From: a virus
Virus record (IMG/VR): IMGVR_UViG_3300009509_000014
Span: 1-64,000 of that record
DNA: 64,000 nucleotides
Strand: one strand, 5' to 3'
This document shows positions 6,021 to 13,757 of this stretch, piece by piece (positions within the stretch are counted from its first letter, which is position 1; every line of letters begins with the position of its first letter). The notes below the pieces were generated by a model. That model made no database searches and was not told the origin of the DNA. It worked only from the letters and a program-made list of their open reading frames with translations. A program made the translations under genes and the position numbers.

Positions 6021-6111
6021 TGGGCGGGGCAGGAGTCGAACCTGCGATGTTTACCCTGCGGGATCGGTTTTACAGACCGACGCTACACAACCAACAGTAG
6101 ACCTCCCGCCC
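6021..6111 (-). tRNA. tRNA-Tyr (anticodon GUA)
   Basis: A 91-nt type II tRNA. Acceptor GGGCGGG/CCCGCCC, D-stem CTAC/GTAG, anticodon stem TCGGT/ACCGA with loop CTGTAAA (GTA), a long variable arm and T-loop TTCGACT. Discriminator A. Confidence 0.95.
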
Positions 6112-6336
6112 TTAATCTTCAGCGCGGACATTCCACAATGTTAATGCCTCACTTATGCTAAGGCGTGACGGACCCTCTGCTCCACACGTACTGCAATACA
6201 CACTATACACATACGGTATGTTTTTTGTGGAACCGTACCTGTTTAGCTCGAAGTCAATCTCCCCGCAAAACGGACAGACGCGAAGCTCAATTTTCCTATG
6301 CGCGGCTGGTATGTCTACAATCTTTGTACGCTCCAT
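6112..6336 (-). CDS. Lar-like restriction alleviation zinc-ribbon protein
   Basis: 74 residues. Two C-x-x-C pairs (CPFCG at about 21 and CSTCGAEGP at about 48) followed by S-E-A-L-T-L-W-N-x-R match the layout of Lar-family proteins (CPFCG, CxxCG-A-x-GP, A-x-x-x-WN-x-R). Lac prophage Lar modulates type I restriction and favours methylation; many phage members are only assigned by motif. ATG 6336 is better spaced from GAGGAG than ATG 6342. The stop abuts tRNA-Tyr. Confidence 0.75.
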   Translation of the reverse strand: MERTKIVDIPAAHRKIELRVCPFCGEIDFELNRYGSTKNIPYVYSVYCSTCGAEGPSRLSISEALTLWNVRAED

Positions 6337-6342
6337 AACCAT

Positions 6343-6643
6343 ACTCCTCTCATTACGCTCTAGGTTGGACGCTACCCCAACTCCAGGCTTGGCAGTCAGA
6401 AGAGGCCGCTACTCTCCCCCCTAGTAACACCACGCTACTTATCATGAATTTTCGCGTGATGCCGAGTGACGTTCACCTGGGCTAAGACTATATCCATGTG
6501 TCTGCGACTTTCCACATCGCTAGAGATTTTTACATTCCCGCCCGATGGGGGACAGCGGGATTGGTTCCCCGCCATCCCCCATCTTCGTGCGTTCTCCAGT
6601 TAAGCAGAGCCTAACTTAAAGTACCCCTATTCGGAAGGGGAGG
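6343..6643 (-). ncRNA. Structured non-coding stretch downstream of tRNA-Trp
   Basis: About 300 nt with no credible ORF, transcribed from the promoter at 6735-6763 through tRNA-Trp. Visible structures are CCCCT/AGGGG right after the tRNA (6624-6640), the nested hairpin GATGGGGGA/TCCCCCATC (6544-6583) with inner GCGGG/CCCGC, and GTTGG/CCAAC near 6363-6380. Neither strand shows a T-tract after the large hairpin. It may be a long 5' leader of the Lar-like gene or an independent RNA. No known family could be assigned. Confidence 0.5.
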
Positions 6644-6715
6644 CAGGGGTATGAGGACTCGAACCCCAATTCGCGGTGTTGGAGACCGCTGTCCTTCCAA
6701 TTGGACGATACCCCT
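6644..6715 (-). tRNA. tRNA-Trp (anticodon CCA)
   Basis: Acceptor AGGGGTA/TACCCCT, D-stem GTCC/GGAC, anticodon stem GCGGT/ACCGC with loop CTCCAAC (CCA), T-loop TTCGAGT, discriminator G. First gene after the 6.75-kb promoter. Confidence 0.96.
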
Positions 6716-6734
6716 AATCGTCATTATCTCCTAT

Positions 6735-6763
6735 ATTATACTGGAAATAATGACCATTGTTGA
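6735..6763 (-). promoter_or_regulatory. Promoter of the shared phage family (tRNA array)
   Basis: On the minus strand TCAACA, 17 nt, TATAAT, with the extra conserved TTCCAG directly before the -10. It lies just beyond the 3' end of the gene at 6767 and points at tRNA-Trp and the left-edge array. Confidence 0.8.
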
Positions 6764-6766
6764 GAA

Positions 6767-6988
6767 TTATTCGGACAATATCAACGCTCTGATTTTATGC
6801 AGCTTGTCAGAAGCGGTGGTGTTGTATTCCCGAATGATGTCTTCTATAAGAGCCAGCGTACCTAAGTTTACCGTTTCGGTAAAGCTGTCTATTAGACCTT
6901 GTGCCTCATATTCATCAAGTTCCATTGGCCAACTTGGCACCTTCCCGTTCGGTAAAGATGTTTGTCTTTTTGATATTGATCGCTTCAT
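6767..6988 (-). CDS. Hypothetical protein, 73 aa
   Basis: A helical acidic protein after a basic N-terminal 18 residues. It overlaps the 3' end of the CCA-adding enzyme gene. The start at 6988 has an AGGAG 9 nt upstream; ATG 6925 would give 52 residues without a clear ribosome site. No family recognised. Confidence 0.55.
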   Translation of the reverse strand: MKRSISKRQTSLPNGKVPSWPMELDEYEAQGLIDSFTETVNLGTLALIEDIIREYNTTASDKLHKIRALILSE

Positions 6989-8363
6989 TTAACAGTACTC
7001 CTGACTTGTTTTCGATCTTTCCTTCTATCACTCCGTGCAGTAATACATTTAGTATTTCGCCAACTTCCTTGCCCTCTTCAATCGCAAGGGCCTCCATTAT
7101 GTCGTGTCCGTTAACTGCCAGGTCTGTAACCCTGAATACGGATTTCGCGTCAATCTCTGCATTTACAAGATTGAGTGCATAATTTTCTATCTTGAGAAGT
7201 TCTTTGCTTTGATCCTTGCCGTTAACGCCAAGGTCCTTCTTTACATCGGCAAAGCGTGTTAGAAAGACAAATGCCATACGTCTCTTAAGCTCTTCCGTTG
7301 AGTTATTCCCGCCGAGATCAATCTTGCTCAAAAACCTACGTGCGGCTGCTGGAGAATCAACTGTATACATATGATACCTAACCGAAAGCCAGATAAGCCT
7401 ACGAATATCCTCTGGCAATCGCAGCCGACTGGTGATTATTTCCGAAATATCAGCACCAGCCTGCTCATGCTGGTAAAAGGTAGCCCCGTATTCGCGGCTT
7501 TTGTACTGCCTAACAACTGGCTTCCCAATATCATGCAGTAAAACTGCAAGTTTATTGTTGGCCTTGTAGCCCAACTCATCAGCTTTCGCCATACACCTTA
7601 GAGTGTGCATCCACACGTCTTCAAAGTCGTGGTGTACATTCTGAGTTACGCCATTTAGTGCATATACTTCTGGCAAGATTACCTCTAGAAGCCCAAGGTG
7701 CTTTAGTGTCAGTATATACTTCATTGATATAGGAGACTCAAGCCCCTTCATAAACTCCTTACCAATTGCATCCCAGGACTCCCTTGCGATAAGGATTCTA
7801 TACTTGGTAATAGCTTCGATCAGATCGGGTTCGATAGTATACATGCTGTCGAGAGACGTGGCGAATCTTACATATCTCATCATTCTAATTGGGTGAGCCT
7901 TGATTCTCTTTACCGGATCGCCGATTGCACGGATTCTTCGCTTTGCAATATCATTACGACCTTCAAATGGATCAATTATGTTTCCATCATGATCCATAGC
8001 TATTGCATTTATAGTCATATCTCTCCTTGCCAAGTCTTCTGTTAGGTCGCTTGTAAAGCTAAACTTTACAGGCTTCCCGTCAACATAATCGGCGTCAGAT
8101 TCCTGTCTCATTGTGACGACTTCTACAAAGTCACCCTTCTCTATCGAAGGAACGTTAACTGACACAGAGAATGCAGCACTTATGATCGAAGAGCCGTCAA
8201 ACAAGTCGAGAATCTCTTTAGGAGTAGCACTTGTTACAACGTCGTAATCCTTGATCGGAAGCCCAAGATACGCATCCCTAACAGCGCCTCCAACAAGATA
8301 CGCCTGATGTCCAGCGTCAATCAGCTTCTTCATTATATCCCTGTACGACAAACCTTCGCCCAT
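6915..8363 (-). CDS. cca: CCA-adding tRNA nucleotidyltransferase with HD domain
   Basis: 482 residues. The N-terminus has the class II polymerase-beta nucleotidyltransferase signature GGAVRD (about 24-29) and K-D-Y-D (about 38-41), then R-R-D-x-T-I-N-A (about 114-121) and the poly(A) polymerase RNA-binding region. The C-terminal part has an HD phosphohydrolase motif (L-L-H-D-I-G-K near 276). It adds CCA to tRNA 3' ends. This fits the local tRNAs, only one of which encodes a full CCA. ATG 8363 after AGAGG was preferred over ATG 8378. A promoter lies at 8390-8418. Confidence 0.93.
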   Translation of the reverse strand: MGEGLSYRDIMKKLIDAGHQAYLVGGAVRDAYLGLPIKDYDVVTSATPKEILDLFDGSSIISAAFSVSVNVPSIEKGDFVEVVTMRQESDADYVDGKPVKFSFTSDLTEDLARRDMTINAIAMDHDGNIIDPFEGRNDIAKRRIRAIGDPVKRIKAHPIRMMRYVRFATSLDSMYTIEPDLIEAITKYRILIARESWDAIGKEFMKGLESPISMKYILTLKHLGLLEVILPEVYALNGVTQNVHHDFEDVWMHTLRCMAKADELGYKANNKLAVLLHDIGKPVVRQYKSREYGATFYQHEQAGADISEIITSRLRLPEDIRRLIWLSVRYHMYTVDSPAAARRFLSKIDLGGNNSTEELKRRMAFVFLTRFADVKKDLGVNGKDQSKELLKIENYALNLVNAEIDAKSVFRVTDLAVNGHDIMEALAIEEGKEVGEILNVLLHGVIEGKIENKSGVLLNEAINIKKTNIFTEREGAKLANGT

Positions 8364-8389
8364 AAGATTACCTCTCATTCTTTGGTATT

Positions 8390-8418
8390 ATCATACGACA
8401 TAAATTACTGCGTCGTAA
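8390..8418 (-). promoter_or_regulatory. Putative promoter of the CCA-adding enzyme
   Basis: On the minus strand TTACGA, 17 nt, TATGAT, between the terminator of the upstream unit and the enzyme start. It lacks the TTCCAG extension of the main family. Confidence 0.5.
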
Positions 8419-8445
8419 CCTTTGGTAACGTTCTTACATGTCTCC

Positions 8446-8472
8446 AAAAAAACAAGCGGGGTAATTCCCCGC
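8446..8472 (-). terminator. Rho-independent terminator
   Basis: On the minus strand stem GCGGGG/CCCCGC with a 5-nt loop, followed by TTG and seven T. It terminates the single-gene unit at 8507. Confidence 0.85.
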
Positions 8473-8506
8473 CTGTCGCTTGCACTAGATTATTTACGTT
8501 CAGATT

Positions 8507-8704
8507 TTACTCTGATTCCTCTGGCGGAGATTCCACTTTTTTCCTTACCTTCGTCAATCTATATTCGCCAGACGCTAGTGCGTGAAGCACGACAAACGCG
8601 GACTGATTGATTCCGAGCGATTCGTCGTTATAGATACTGCGACCCAACTTCTGAATCTCTTGGGCCTCAGACATTATCATCTGCACTGTAATACTATGAG
8701 CCAT
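8507..8704 (-). CDS. Hypothetical protein, 65 aa, own transcription unit
   Basis: A small protein with a central helix and a charged C-terminus. AGGAGG precedes ATG 8704. It has its own promoter (8742-8770) and terminator (8446-8472), which is unusual in this compact arm and suggests separate control, perhaps as a regulator. No recognised DNA-binding motif. Confidence 0.68.
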   Translation of the reverse strand: MAHSITVQMIMSEAQEIQKLGRSIYNDESLGINQSAFVVLHALASGEYRLTKVRKKVESPPEESE

Positions 8705-8741
8705 AATTTCCTCCTGTAATATAGCGTACTAATACAGGAGC

Positions 8742-8770
8742 ATTATAGCACAAAAGCTGCTAGTTTGCAA
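8742..8770 (-). promoter_or_regulatory. Promoter of the gene at 8507
   Basis: On the minus strand TTGCAA, 17 nt, TATAAT. The -35 overlaps the last codons of the upstream cassette gene. Confidence 0.65.
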
Positions 8771-10178
8771 GTAACATACCAATATCTCCAGTGAATTTAT
8801 ATATCGTCGTGTTCACTGGCAATACAACCTTCGTGTCTGTCACTATTCCACCATGTACAGAACCAGAGTACGACAGTGTTTTTATGTCAGTGTTCGAGAC
8901 AACAGTTTCTCCCCTTATAGTGCATAGATATGGAGGTTTATAGTCTATGTCACTCTTTATTTGAACAAATATACCTTCCGGACTGACCTTGAATTCGCTA
9001 GCGACTTCTTCTAGGCTACTGCCGTGGCTCTTTACCCTGAACGCACGGAACTTGTTTGTTTTTGCACCAATGCCAACACGTAAGGAAGGCCATGTTGGGT
9101 CAACTTTCAACATCATATCTTTTAGTCGGTAATTGTCAAAGCTGTAAATCAATTCTTGCGAATTGGCATACCCAAGTTTCCATTCAAGTCGTCTAATGGC
9201 TTGCAGTGCCTGTGAACCAAAGCGCATAAACTTGACTTTTACATTCACGCCAACTGCAAGATAATTATTCATGAAGGTTATAAAGTCATAAATCCCATCC
9301 ATGTGTGCAGTTATATACATCGTTACCGTAAATCCTGCAGGATACTCATCTTTGAGCATGTCGAAGAGGTACATTATTGGCGAGTAAGCTAGTGTATAAT
9401 CCTCATTTTTTGGAATTGGGTACAACTGTTTTGCTGTTGACTTCATCAATTCACTTGGCGAATATTCTGTCATGCCAGATGGCCCATGCAAGAAAATCCT
9501 TGAATTGCCAGGGACACTATCGAGCCATCCCTTCCACGCATCTTTGTTCGCGAGTAATGTACGCCCCGCGTACTTCCTGTAATGTGGCGTGTCGGCTATA
9601 ATTATTATATGTGGCATGGCCTTTTGTACACCTTGCAATTCTGACACCATGACACTTGTCCGTTCGCCAGAACTGGCCTTTGCTGGAACTTTATATATCA
9701 TAGCCTCTTCGTTCAGGCGATATATATTCCAGTTGCCGACAGGTAGCAGCTTCCTGATCTTCGCTTCAACGCTAACCTTTTTGCGGCTAACGCTTTTACG
9801 CCCAACTGCCCAATAAGCTTCGCTGTCAGCGGTAATAACTCCAACAACTATCTCTCTTGCTGATTCCAGGAGCTTCCTTTGCCATTCAAGAGATGCAGCT
9901 AGCTTTTCGGTAACAATGTCGGCATAATTAACAGCGGTCCCAACCTCCTTTGCGAAAACCTCTGGCCGAGCGTCTTCTAGGAGCTTTAGACTTTGTATCA
10001 CAAGGTCAAGATATACCACTGCACTGCATGTTGCAATAATCCCTTTAGACGCAGGGTTCTTTACAAGGACTCCCTTCGTGGGGGCAAACACTGTGGATTT
10101 GTCACTTGAATACGAAAAGTAGGACGAAGGACTTATCCAACCTAGATCATACAGCAGTGGCTTCTGTGTCGTTTCCAT
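8760..10178 (-). CDS. Unknown protein of the E1-like cassette, 472 aa
   Basis: A large soluble protein without recognised motifs. A central segment PHIIIIADTPHYRKYAGR (about residue 195) followed by GNSRIFLHGPSG looks like alternating strand and helix of a Rossmann-like alpha/beta fold; the C-terminal third is beta-rich. METTQK at 10178 was chosen because GGAGG lies 8 nt upstream. The gene overlaps the stop of the peptidase-like gene by 32 nt and is the last gene of the cassette, so it is probably co-expressed and functionally tied to it. Function not inferable. Confidence 0.75.
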   Translation of the reverse strand: METTQKPLLYDLGWISPSSYFSYSSDKSTVFAPTKGVLVKNPASKGIIATCSAVVYLDLVIQSLKLLEDARPEVFAKEVGTAVNYADIVTEKLAASLEWQRKLLESAREIVVGVITADSEAYWAVGRKSVSRKKVSVEAKIRKLLPVGNWNIYRLNEEAMIYKVPAKASSGERTSVMVSELQGVQKAMPHIIIIADTPHYRKYAGRTLLANKDAWKGWLDSVPGNSRIFLHGPSGMTEYSPSELMKSTAKQLYPIPKNEDYTLAYSPIMYLFDMLKDEYPAGFTVTMYITAHMDGIYDFITFMNNYLAVGVNVKVKFMRFGSQALQAIRRLEWKLGYANSQELIYSFDNYRLKDMMLKVDPTWPSLRVGIGAKTNKFRAFRVKSHGSSLEEVASEFKVSPEGIFVQIKSDIDYKPPYLCTIRGETVVSNTDIKTLSYSGSVHGGIVTDTKVVLPVNTTIYKFTGDIGMLLAN

Positions 10179-11751
10179 CACCATCACCTCCAGTGTCTAT
10201 TTCTTCGGCTATTGCATTGTCGGCCCCATTGTCTTTTCCAGCCGCCTGTGTATCCGCAGGTTTCTTGCCGTCATTAAACTCCCTGATCTGTGTTATTAAT
10301 CCCTTTGGGTGAGTCTCTTCATTTTTAACGTATGTCAAAAGTTCCCGCCTTTGCACAAATAAACATTCGGGACACACATAATTATACCCCCCTCCCGCTT
10401 GATAGAAGTACAAGGGGACATTGTGCTTGGAACAGATAAAATACGTTGACTCTACGTGCAGCCTTGCATTGAACCCGCATGAGCTATCAATACATATTCC
10501 ATTGGCTAGAGCCGAGTAACACATTGGGCAAACTTCCGAAATGCCTGCCTGTACTTCTTCTTCAACCTCAAACCAATCGCAGGCCAAACAATATGCTGTT
10601 CCGTCAAGCTCTACAACCATGCCTCCGCACTTCCCACAGGCGGTGGATCTCCTTACCGCAGTAGACGTACTTTTTGAACTTTGGACAGTGGTGGCCGGAG
10701 TAACTTCTTGCCTATGAACGGCGCTGGTCGCAGCATTCTTGGCCGTCCTTCTTGCATTGTCCCAGGCATTCAGCGTTTTACCTCCAACACGCGATGACCA
10801 GATAGAGAATTTCCTTTGGACAGAACTTGTTTCTTTCGACTCTCCTGGGAATGCCACTTTTGCGTTTGAGTATCTGTTAATAGACACCCCATTTACTTCA
10901 TTGTATTCAGCTAGAGGTCCAAGCTGAAACGCAATCTTCCAGTTTTTAGGAACTGAGTCTCTTGGACCAATAAAGTCTGCATGGCCCACTCCACTTGTCG
11001 TTGAAGACCATTGACCCTTTACTGTAGTCCCACCAGATTTTTTCACCTGGGCAGAACTTGACATCATAACTACGCATGGGACCATTGGTGGTTCGTCAAC
11101 AAACTCAAACCGGAGAGTGTCACGAATCATCTTCGCTTCTGGACCGTTTGGATCAAAACCCATAGCGTCTATGAAGTCATCATTCGATGCGCCGTAAGTT
11201 TGCAGTGCCAGTGGATTTATTCCCAATGCTTGTGCAAATTCCTTTAGCTGATCTCCAAGAGTTGACATCTTTGGAACATAAACCTTGGTAATTCCCTTGC
11301 CCCAAGGGACTGCAAGCCCGTGAGCGACAGCCAGAACATTTGCCTTGTTAACTCCATCAGAGTTCACCCTTGGGTGCTGCTCAAACCAATACTTGTCTCC
11401 AGGGGTGAGTGTCCCAAGGCCAAGTGCCTCCAGGTACTTTTTCGTGGCGTCATATACACAACTATTCACATGATAATGATATGTTGTTGACGTAAACCCA
11501 TCTCCCCCTGGATCGACCTTCCATACCGGAAGCTTCTTGTCTCCGGTTGTCATTTCTGGCTCTACGTTCCCAAGAAGGGATTCGGCGGCAAATTCACTAA
11601 TTTCGTGCATTGTGCCATTATTGTCGATCAGGTAACCTCCTGGCTCTTTTTTGACCGTGCCAGCAGTTGCTTTGAAAAATTGTTTTGCCACAACCGGAAC
11701 AAGTCCGGTTTGCCCCTTGCCATCACCTTTACTTGTCGGAATTAGGGACAT
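10147..11751 (-). CDS. Possible papain-fold peptidase with zinc ribbons
   Basis: 534 residues. An N-terminal region has Cys98 at the start of a helix (H-V-N-S-C-V-Y-D-A), His257 in V-G-H-A-D-F-I-G and Asn270 in P-K-N-W, the order and local context of a papain-like Cys-His-Asn triad. A linker follows, then several C-x-x-C ribbons (about 365-480, including CGKCGG, CLAC, CPMC, CPEC). The peptidase call is my inference from spacing only. Beside an E1-like enzyme, a deconjugating peptidase would make sense. ATG 11751 has GGAGG 6 nt upstream. It overlaps the E1-like gene by 23 nt. Confidence 0.6.
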   Translation of the reverse strand: MSLIPTSKGDGKGQTGLVPVVAKQFFKATAGTVKKEPGGYLIDNNGTMHEISEFAAESLLGNVEPEMTTGDKKLPVWKVDPGGDGFTSTTYHYHVNSCVYDATKKYLEALGLGTLTPGDKYWFEQHPRVNSDGVNKANVLAVAHGLAVPWGKGITKVYVPKMSTLGDQLKEFAQALGINPLALQTYGASNDDFIDAMGFDPNGPEAKMIRDTLRFEFVDEPPMVPCVVMMSSSAQVKKSGGTTVKGQWSSTTSGVGHADFIGPRDSVPKNWKIAFQLGPLAEYNEVNGVSINRYSNAKVAFPGESKETSSVQRKFSIWSSRVGGKTLNAWDNARRTAKNAATSAVHRQEVTPATTVQSSKSTSTAVRRSTACGKCGGMVVELDGTAYCLACDWFEVEEEVQAGISEVCPMCYSALANGICIDSSCGFNARLHVESTYFICSKHNVPLYFYQAGGGYNYVCPECLFVQRRELLTYVKNEETHPKGLITQIREFNDGKKPADTQAAGKDNGADNAIAEEIDTGGDGDGNDTEATAV

Positions 11752-12469
11752 CAGAAACCTCCTTCTGGCCACTTGTTCCTGTTATGCACCGTGCCGTTGT
11801 ATTGATTCTGCCGTCGCCAATACCAACTACCCAATTCACCATGTCTCCGTTCTCGGCAACCCTTCCGCGATCTTGATAGACGATTCCGACAGGATCGTGA
11901 CCACTGATATAGATGAAGATTGATATTGCAGCACATTCTGTCACCAAGGCAGAAAACACCCGCGTTGCAACAAGCGCACAGGCAGGTTCCTTTTCCTCAG
12001 ACACCTTGTAGTCCTTCGCGATTCCTGTAAATGGCATGGTTACAACGTCTCCGTGCGACCACGACACAACCCCTCCAACCTGTGATAGACCAAGGTCGAT
12101 GTATGGAATGCCATATTCTTGCGACGCCTGTAGGAGTAGCTGCCTTGATGGAACATTGTCAAGCGCACCAACAATCAGCGTATGACCCTTCACGATCCAC
12201 AGGTTCTTCTCTGTGATTCTCACTCTCTGGACCTTGACATTAAGACCAGCGGCTTCATAGACAGGCGCAAGGATGTCAGCCTTGTTCTTGCCGATGCTCG
12301 CGGGAACTCCGAGATTCCCTGGCGAGTTCCGTTTCTCAACCTTGTCAAAGTCAACAAGGGTTACTCCAAACGGAACATCGAGAGAGGTCGAGAAAGCGCA
12401 TAGAGGGCTAGCGATCATGGAGCCTAACAATCCAGCGCCTACTATCAAAATGTTGTTCCCATTTACCAT
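11729..12469 (-). CDS. E1/ThiF/MoeB-like adenylating enzyme
   Basis: 246 residues. The Rossmann nucleotide loop G-A-G-L-L-G-S (11-17), the acidic L-V-D-F-D-K-V-E (38-45), R-N-S-P-G-N (47-52), G-K-N-K-A (60-64) and L-D-N-x-x-S-R (103-109) are hallmarks of the ThiF/E1 superfamily, which adenylates the C-terminus of a ubiquitin-like protein. Cys164 in E-P-A-C-A-L is a candidate thiol acceptor. It is a minimal form without a separate catalytic-cysteine domain. A GGAGGATGAT site precedes ATG 12469. It lies in the middle of a four-gene cassette. Confidence 0.85.
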   Translation of the reverse strand: MVNGNNILIVGAGLLGSMIASPLCAFSTSLDVPFGVTLVDFDKVEKRNSPGNLGVPASIGKNKADILAPVYEAAGLNVKVQRVRITEKNLWIVKGHTLIVGALDNVPSRQLLLQASQEYGIPYIDLGLSQVGGVVSWSHGDVVTMPFTGIAKDYKVSEEKEPACALVATRVFSALVTECAAISIFIYISGHDPVGIVYQDRGRVAENGDMVNWVVGIGDGRINTTARCITGTSGQKEVSDVPNSDK

Positions 12470-12470
12470 A

Positions 12471-13661
12471 TCATCCTCCTATCGTAATTGGCGGGTATAG
12501 TTGGCCAATCTGTTTAGACTTCGACCCAGGACTGACGCCATGAACCAGTGCGTACATTTGCTTCTTGTGGAGCGACACACCCATCGTCTGATATTTTGGA
12601 GATTCGCAAGTGCATCCATAGACCGAATATGGGCAGTACGGATCGCCACATTCGCATACATTTTGAACGGACTTTCCACATTTCACGCACATATTTTTCC
12701 CCGCTATGTCGTATGTAGAATTTGTACTACTGCACTTTGCGACAGGACACTTCCCGTATGGCTCATTTAGCATCATACCACACTTCGCACAGTACAGGCC
12801 AATCATCCCATACGGAGTTACTCCGGAAATAGCATTGGCCATAGCTGTTAGAATTGGTACGGATGCAAGCGGGTTAGAACTTTTCTTTTCTGGCTTGAAT
12901 ATCTGTCCAAAATCTCCAAAAACGTCTTTGCCTTGCCGCTTTAGCCAGAACAGCCTCAGTGAAGTCGTTGCCCATGTTCCTACAGTTTGGCCTTGTGTCA
13001 TGGATGCAATTCGGATATCCTTGTTATTGTACGAACCGTACCCTTCGCGCTGGCACCAATACGAACAGACAAATCCAGTTGGATAAGGGAATTCCTTTGG
13101 AATCTTCCGATATCTTGTATGGAAGCCATCCCACATTGGCTTCGTTAGCCAGTGAACAACATTATACCCTGGGTATAATGGATCAAGTCCCTTGATATCG
13201 AATACGGTTGCAACCACAAGCCCCTTGTAGACAAGTGGCTTTCTGAACATTGCGCCGATGGCGTCTGCAGTGTTTTCCATACGACCGTCAGACAGGTAAT
13301 AAATGTACCGAATTGAGTTACCCCTGATAGTAACGGCGTTGCCGAAATAGCGTTGCAGATCTCGCAGGACCATTCGCCGCTCAGCCGATTCGTCCCAAAA
13401 TTCCTGTGGCTTGATCACTGGTTTCACCCAGGTATTGTCGTGGTTAACATGGCCAGTTCTAGACCTCATTTCCCTCATAATTCTTAACTGGAGATCTTTA
13501 TCATACGTCACAAACTTTTGCGAAGCATCGCCAGTATTAGGGTCGTATACATGAAGCCTTAGTCCATGACGCCCCCCAAAAACGGTTACGTTATCAAGCA
13601 CCTTGTTTTTCTCTGTATCGTAAAGCCTTGTTGTTGGCCCATCATTCAATGTGACAAGCAT
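12471..13661 (-). CDS. Cysteine-rich cassette protein, possible E2-like domain
   Basis: 396 residues. The C-terminal third carries repeated C-x-x-C pairs (YCAKCG, KCPVAKC, MCVKCG, CECG and others, about 288-360), a multi-zinc region. The middle part (about 98-200) has helix-strands, Y-P-G-Y (163-166), a loop with His181, and G-F-V-C199, an order reminiscent of ubiquitin-conjugating E2 folds. The resemblance is weak and is offered as a hypothesis. AGGAGGT precedes ATG 13661. It directly follows the terminator of the GC-rich gene and is the first gene of the E1-like cassette. Confidence 0.65.
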   Translation of the reverse strand: MLVTLNDGPTTRLYDTEKNKVLDNVTVFGGRHGLRLHVYDPNTGDASQKFVTYDKDLQLRIMREMRSRTGHVNHDNTWVKPVIKPQEFWDESAERRMVLRDLQRYFGNAVTIRGNSIRYIYYLSDGRMENTADAIGAMFRKPLVYKGLVVATVFDIKGLDPLYPGYNVVHWLTKPMWDGFHTRYRKIPKEFPYPTGFVCSYWCQREGYGSYNNKDIRIASMTQGQTVGTWATTSLRLFWLKRQGKDVFGDFGQIFKPEKKSSNPLASVPILTAMANAISGVTPYGMIGLYCAKCGMMLNEPYGKCPVAKCSSTNSTYDIAGKNMCVKCGKSVQNVCECGDPYCPYSVYGCTCESPKYQTMGVSLHKKQMYALVHGVSPGSKSKQIGQLYPPITIGG

Positions 13662-13682
13662 ATCTTACCTCCTGGATAGAAT

Positions 13683-13716
13683 AAAAAAGGCCGAGAGTGG
13701 CAGTCCACTCTCGGCC
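13683..13716 (-). terminator. Strong rho-independent terminator
   Basis: On the minus strand a 12-bp perfect stem GGCCGAGAGTGG/CCACTCTCGGCC with a 4-nt loop, then TTTTTTAT. It follows the GC-rich gene and precedes the cassette start by only about 20 nt, so it should make the cassette a read-through product at lower level. Confidence 0.92.
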
Positions 13717-13757
13717 CTTGTGCTGTGTGTTCTGCCGCAGGCTCAGGTCAACTGCGT

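Noticed and set aside
6480-6600. GGATATAGTC resembling the conserved S element of a group I intron
   Set aside because: No complementary GACTA partner for P7 and no P3/P4 elements were found. No split gene flanks it.
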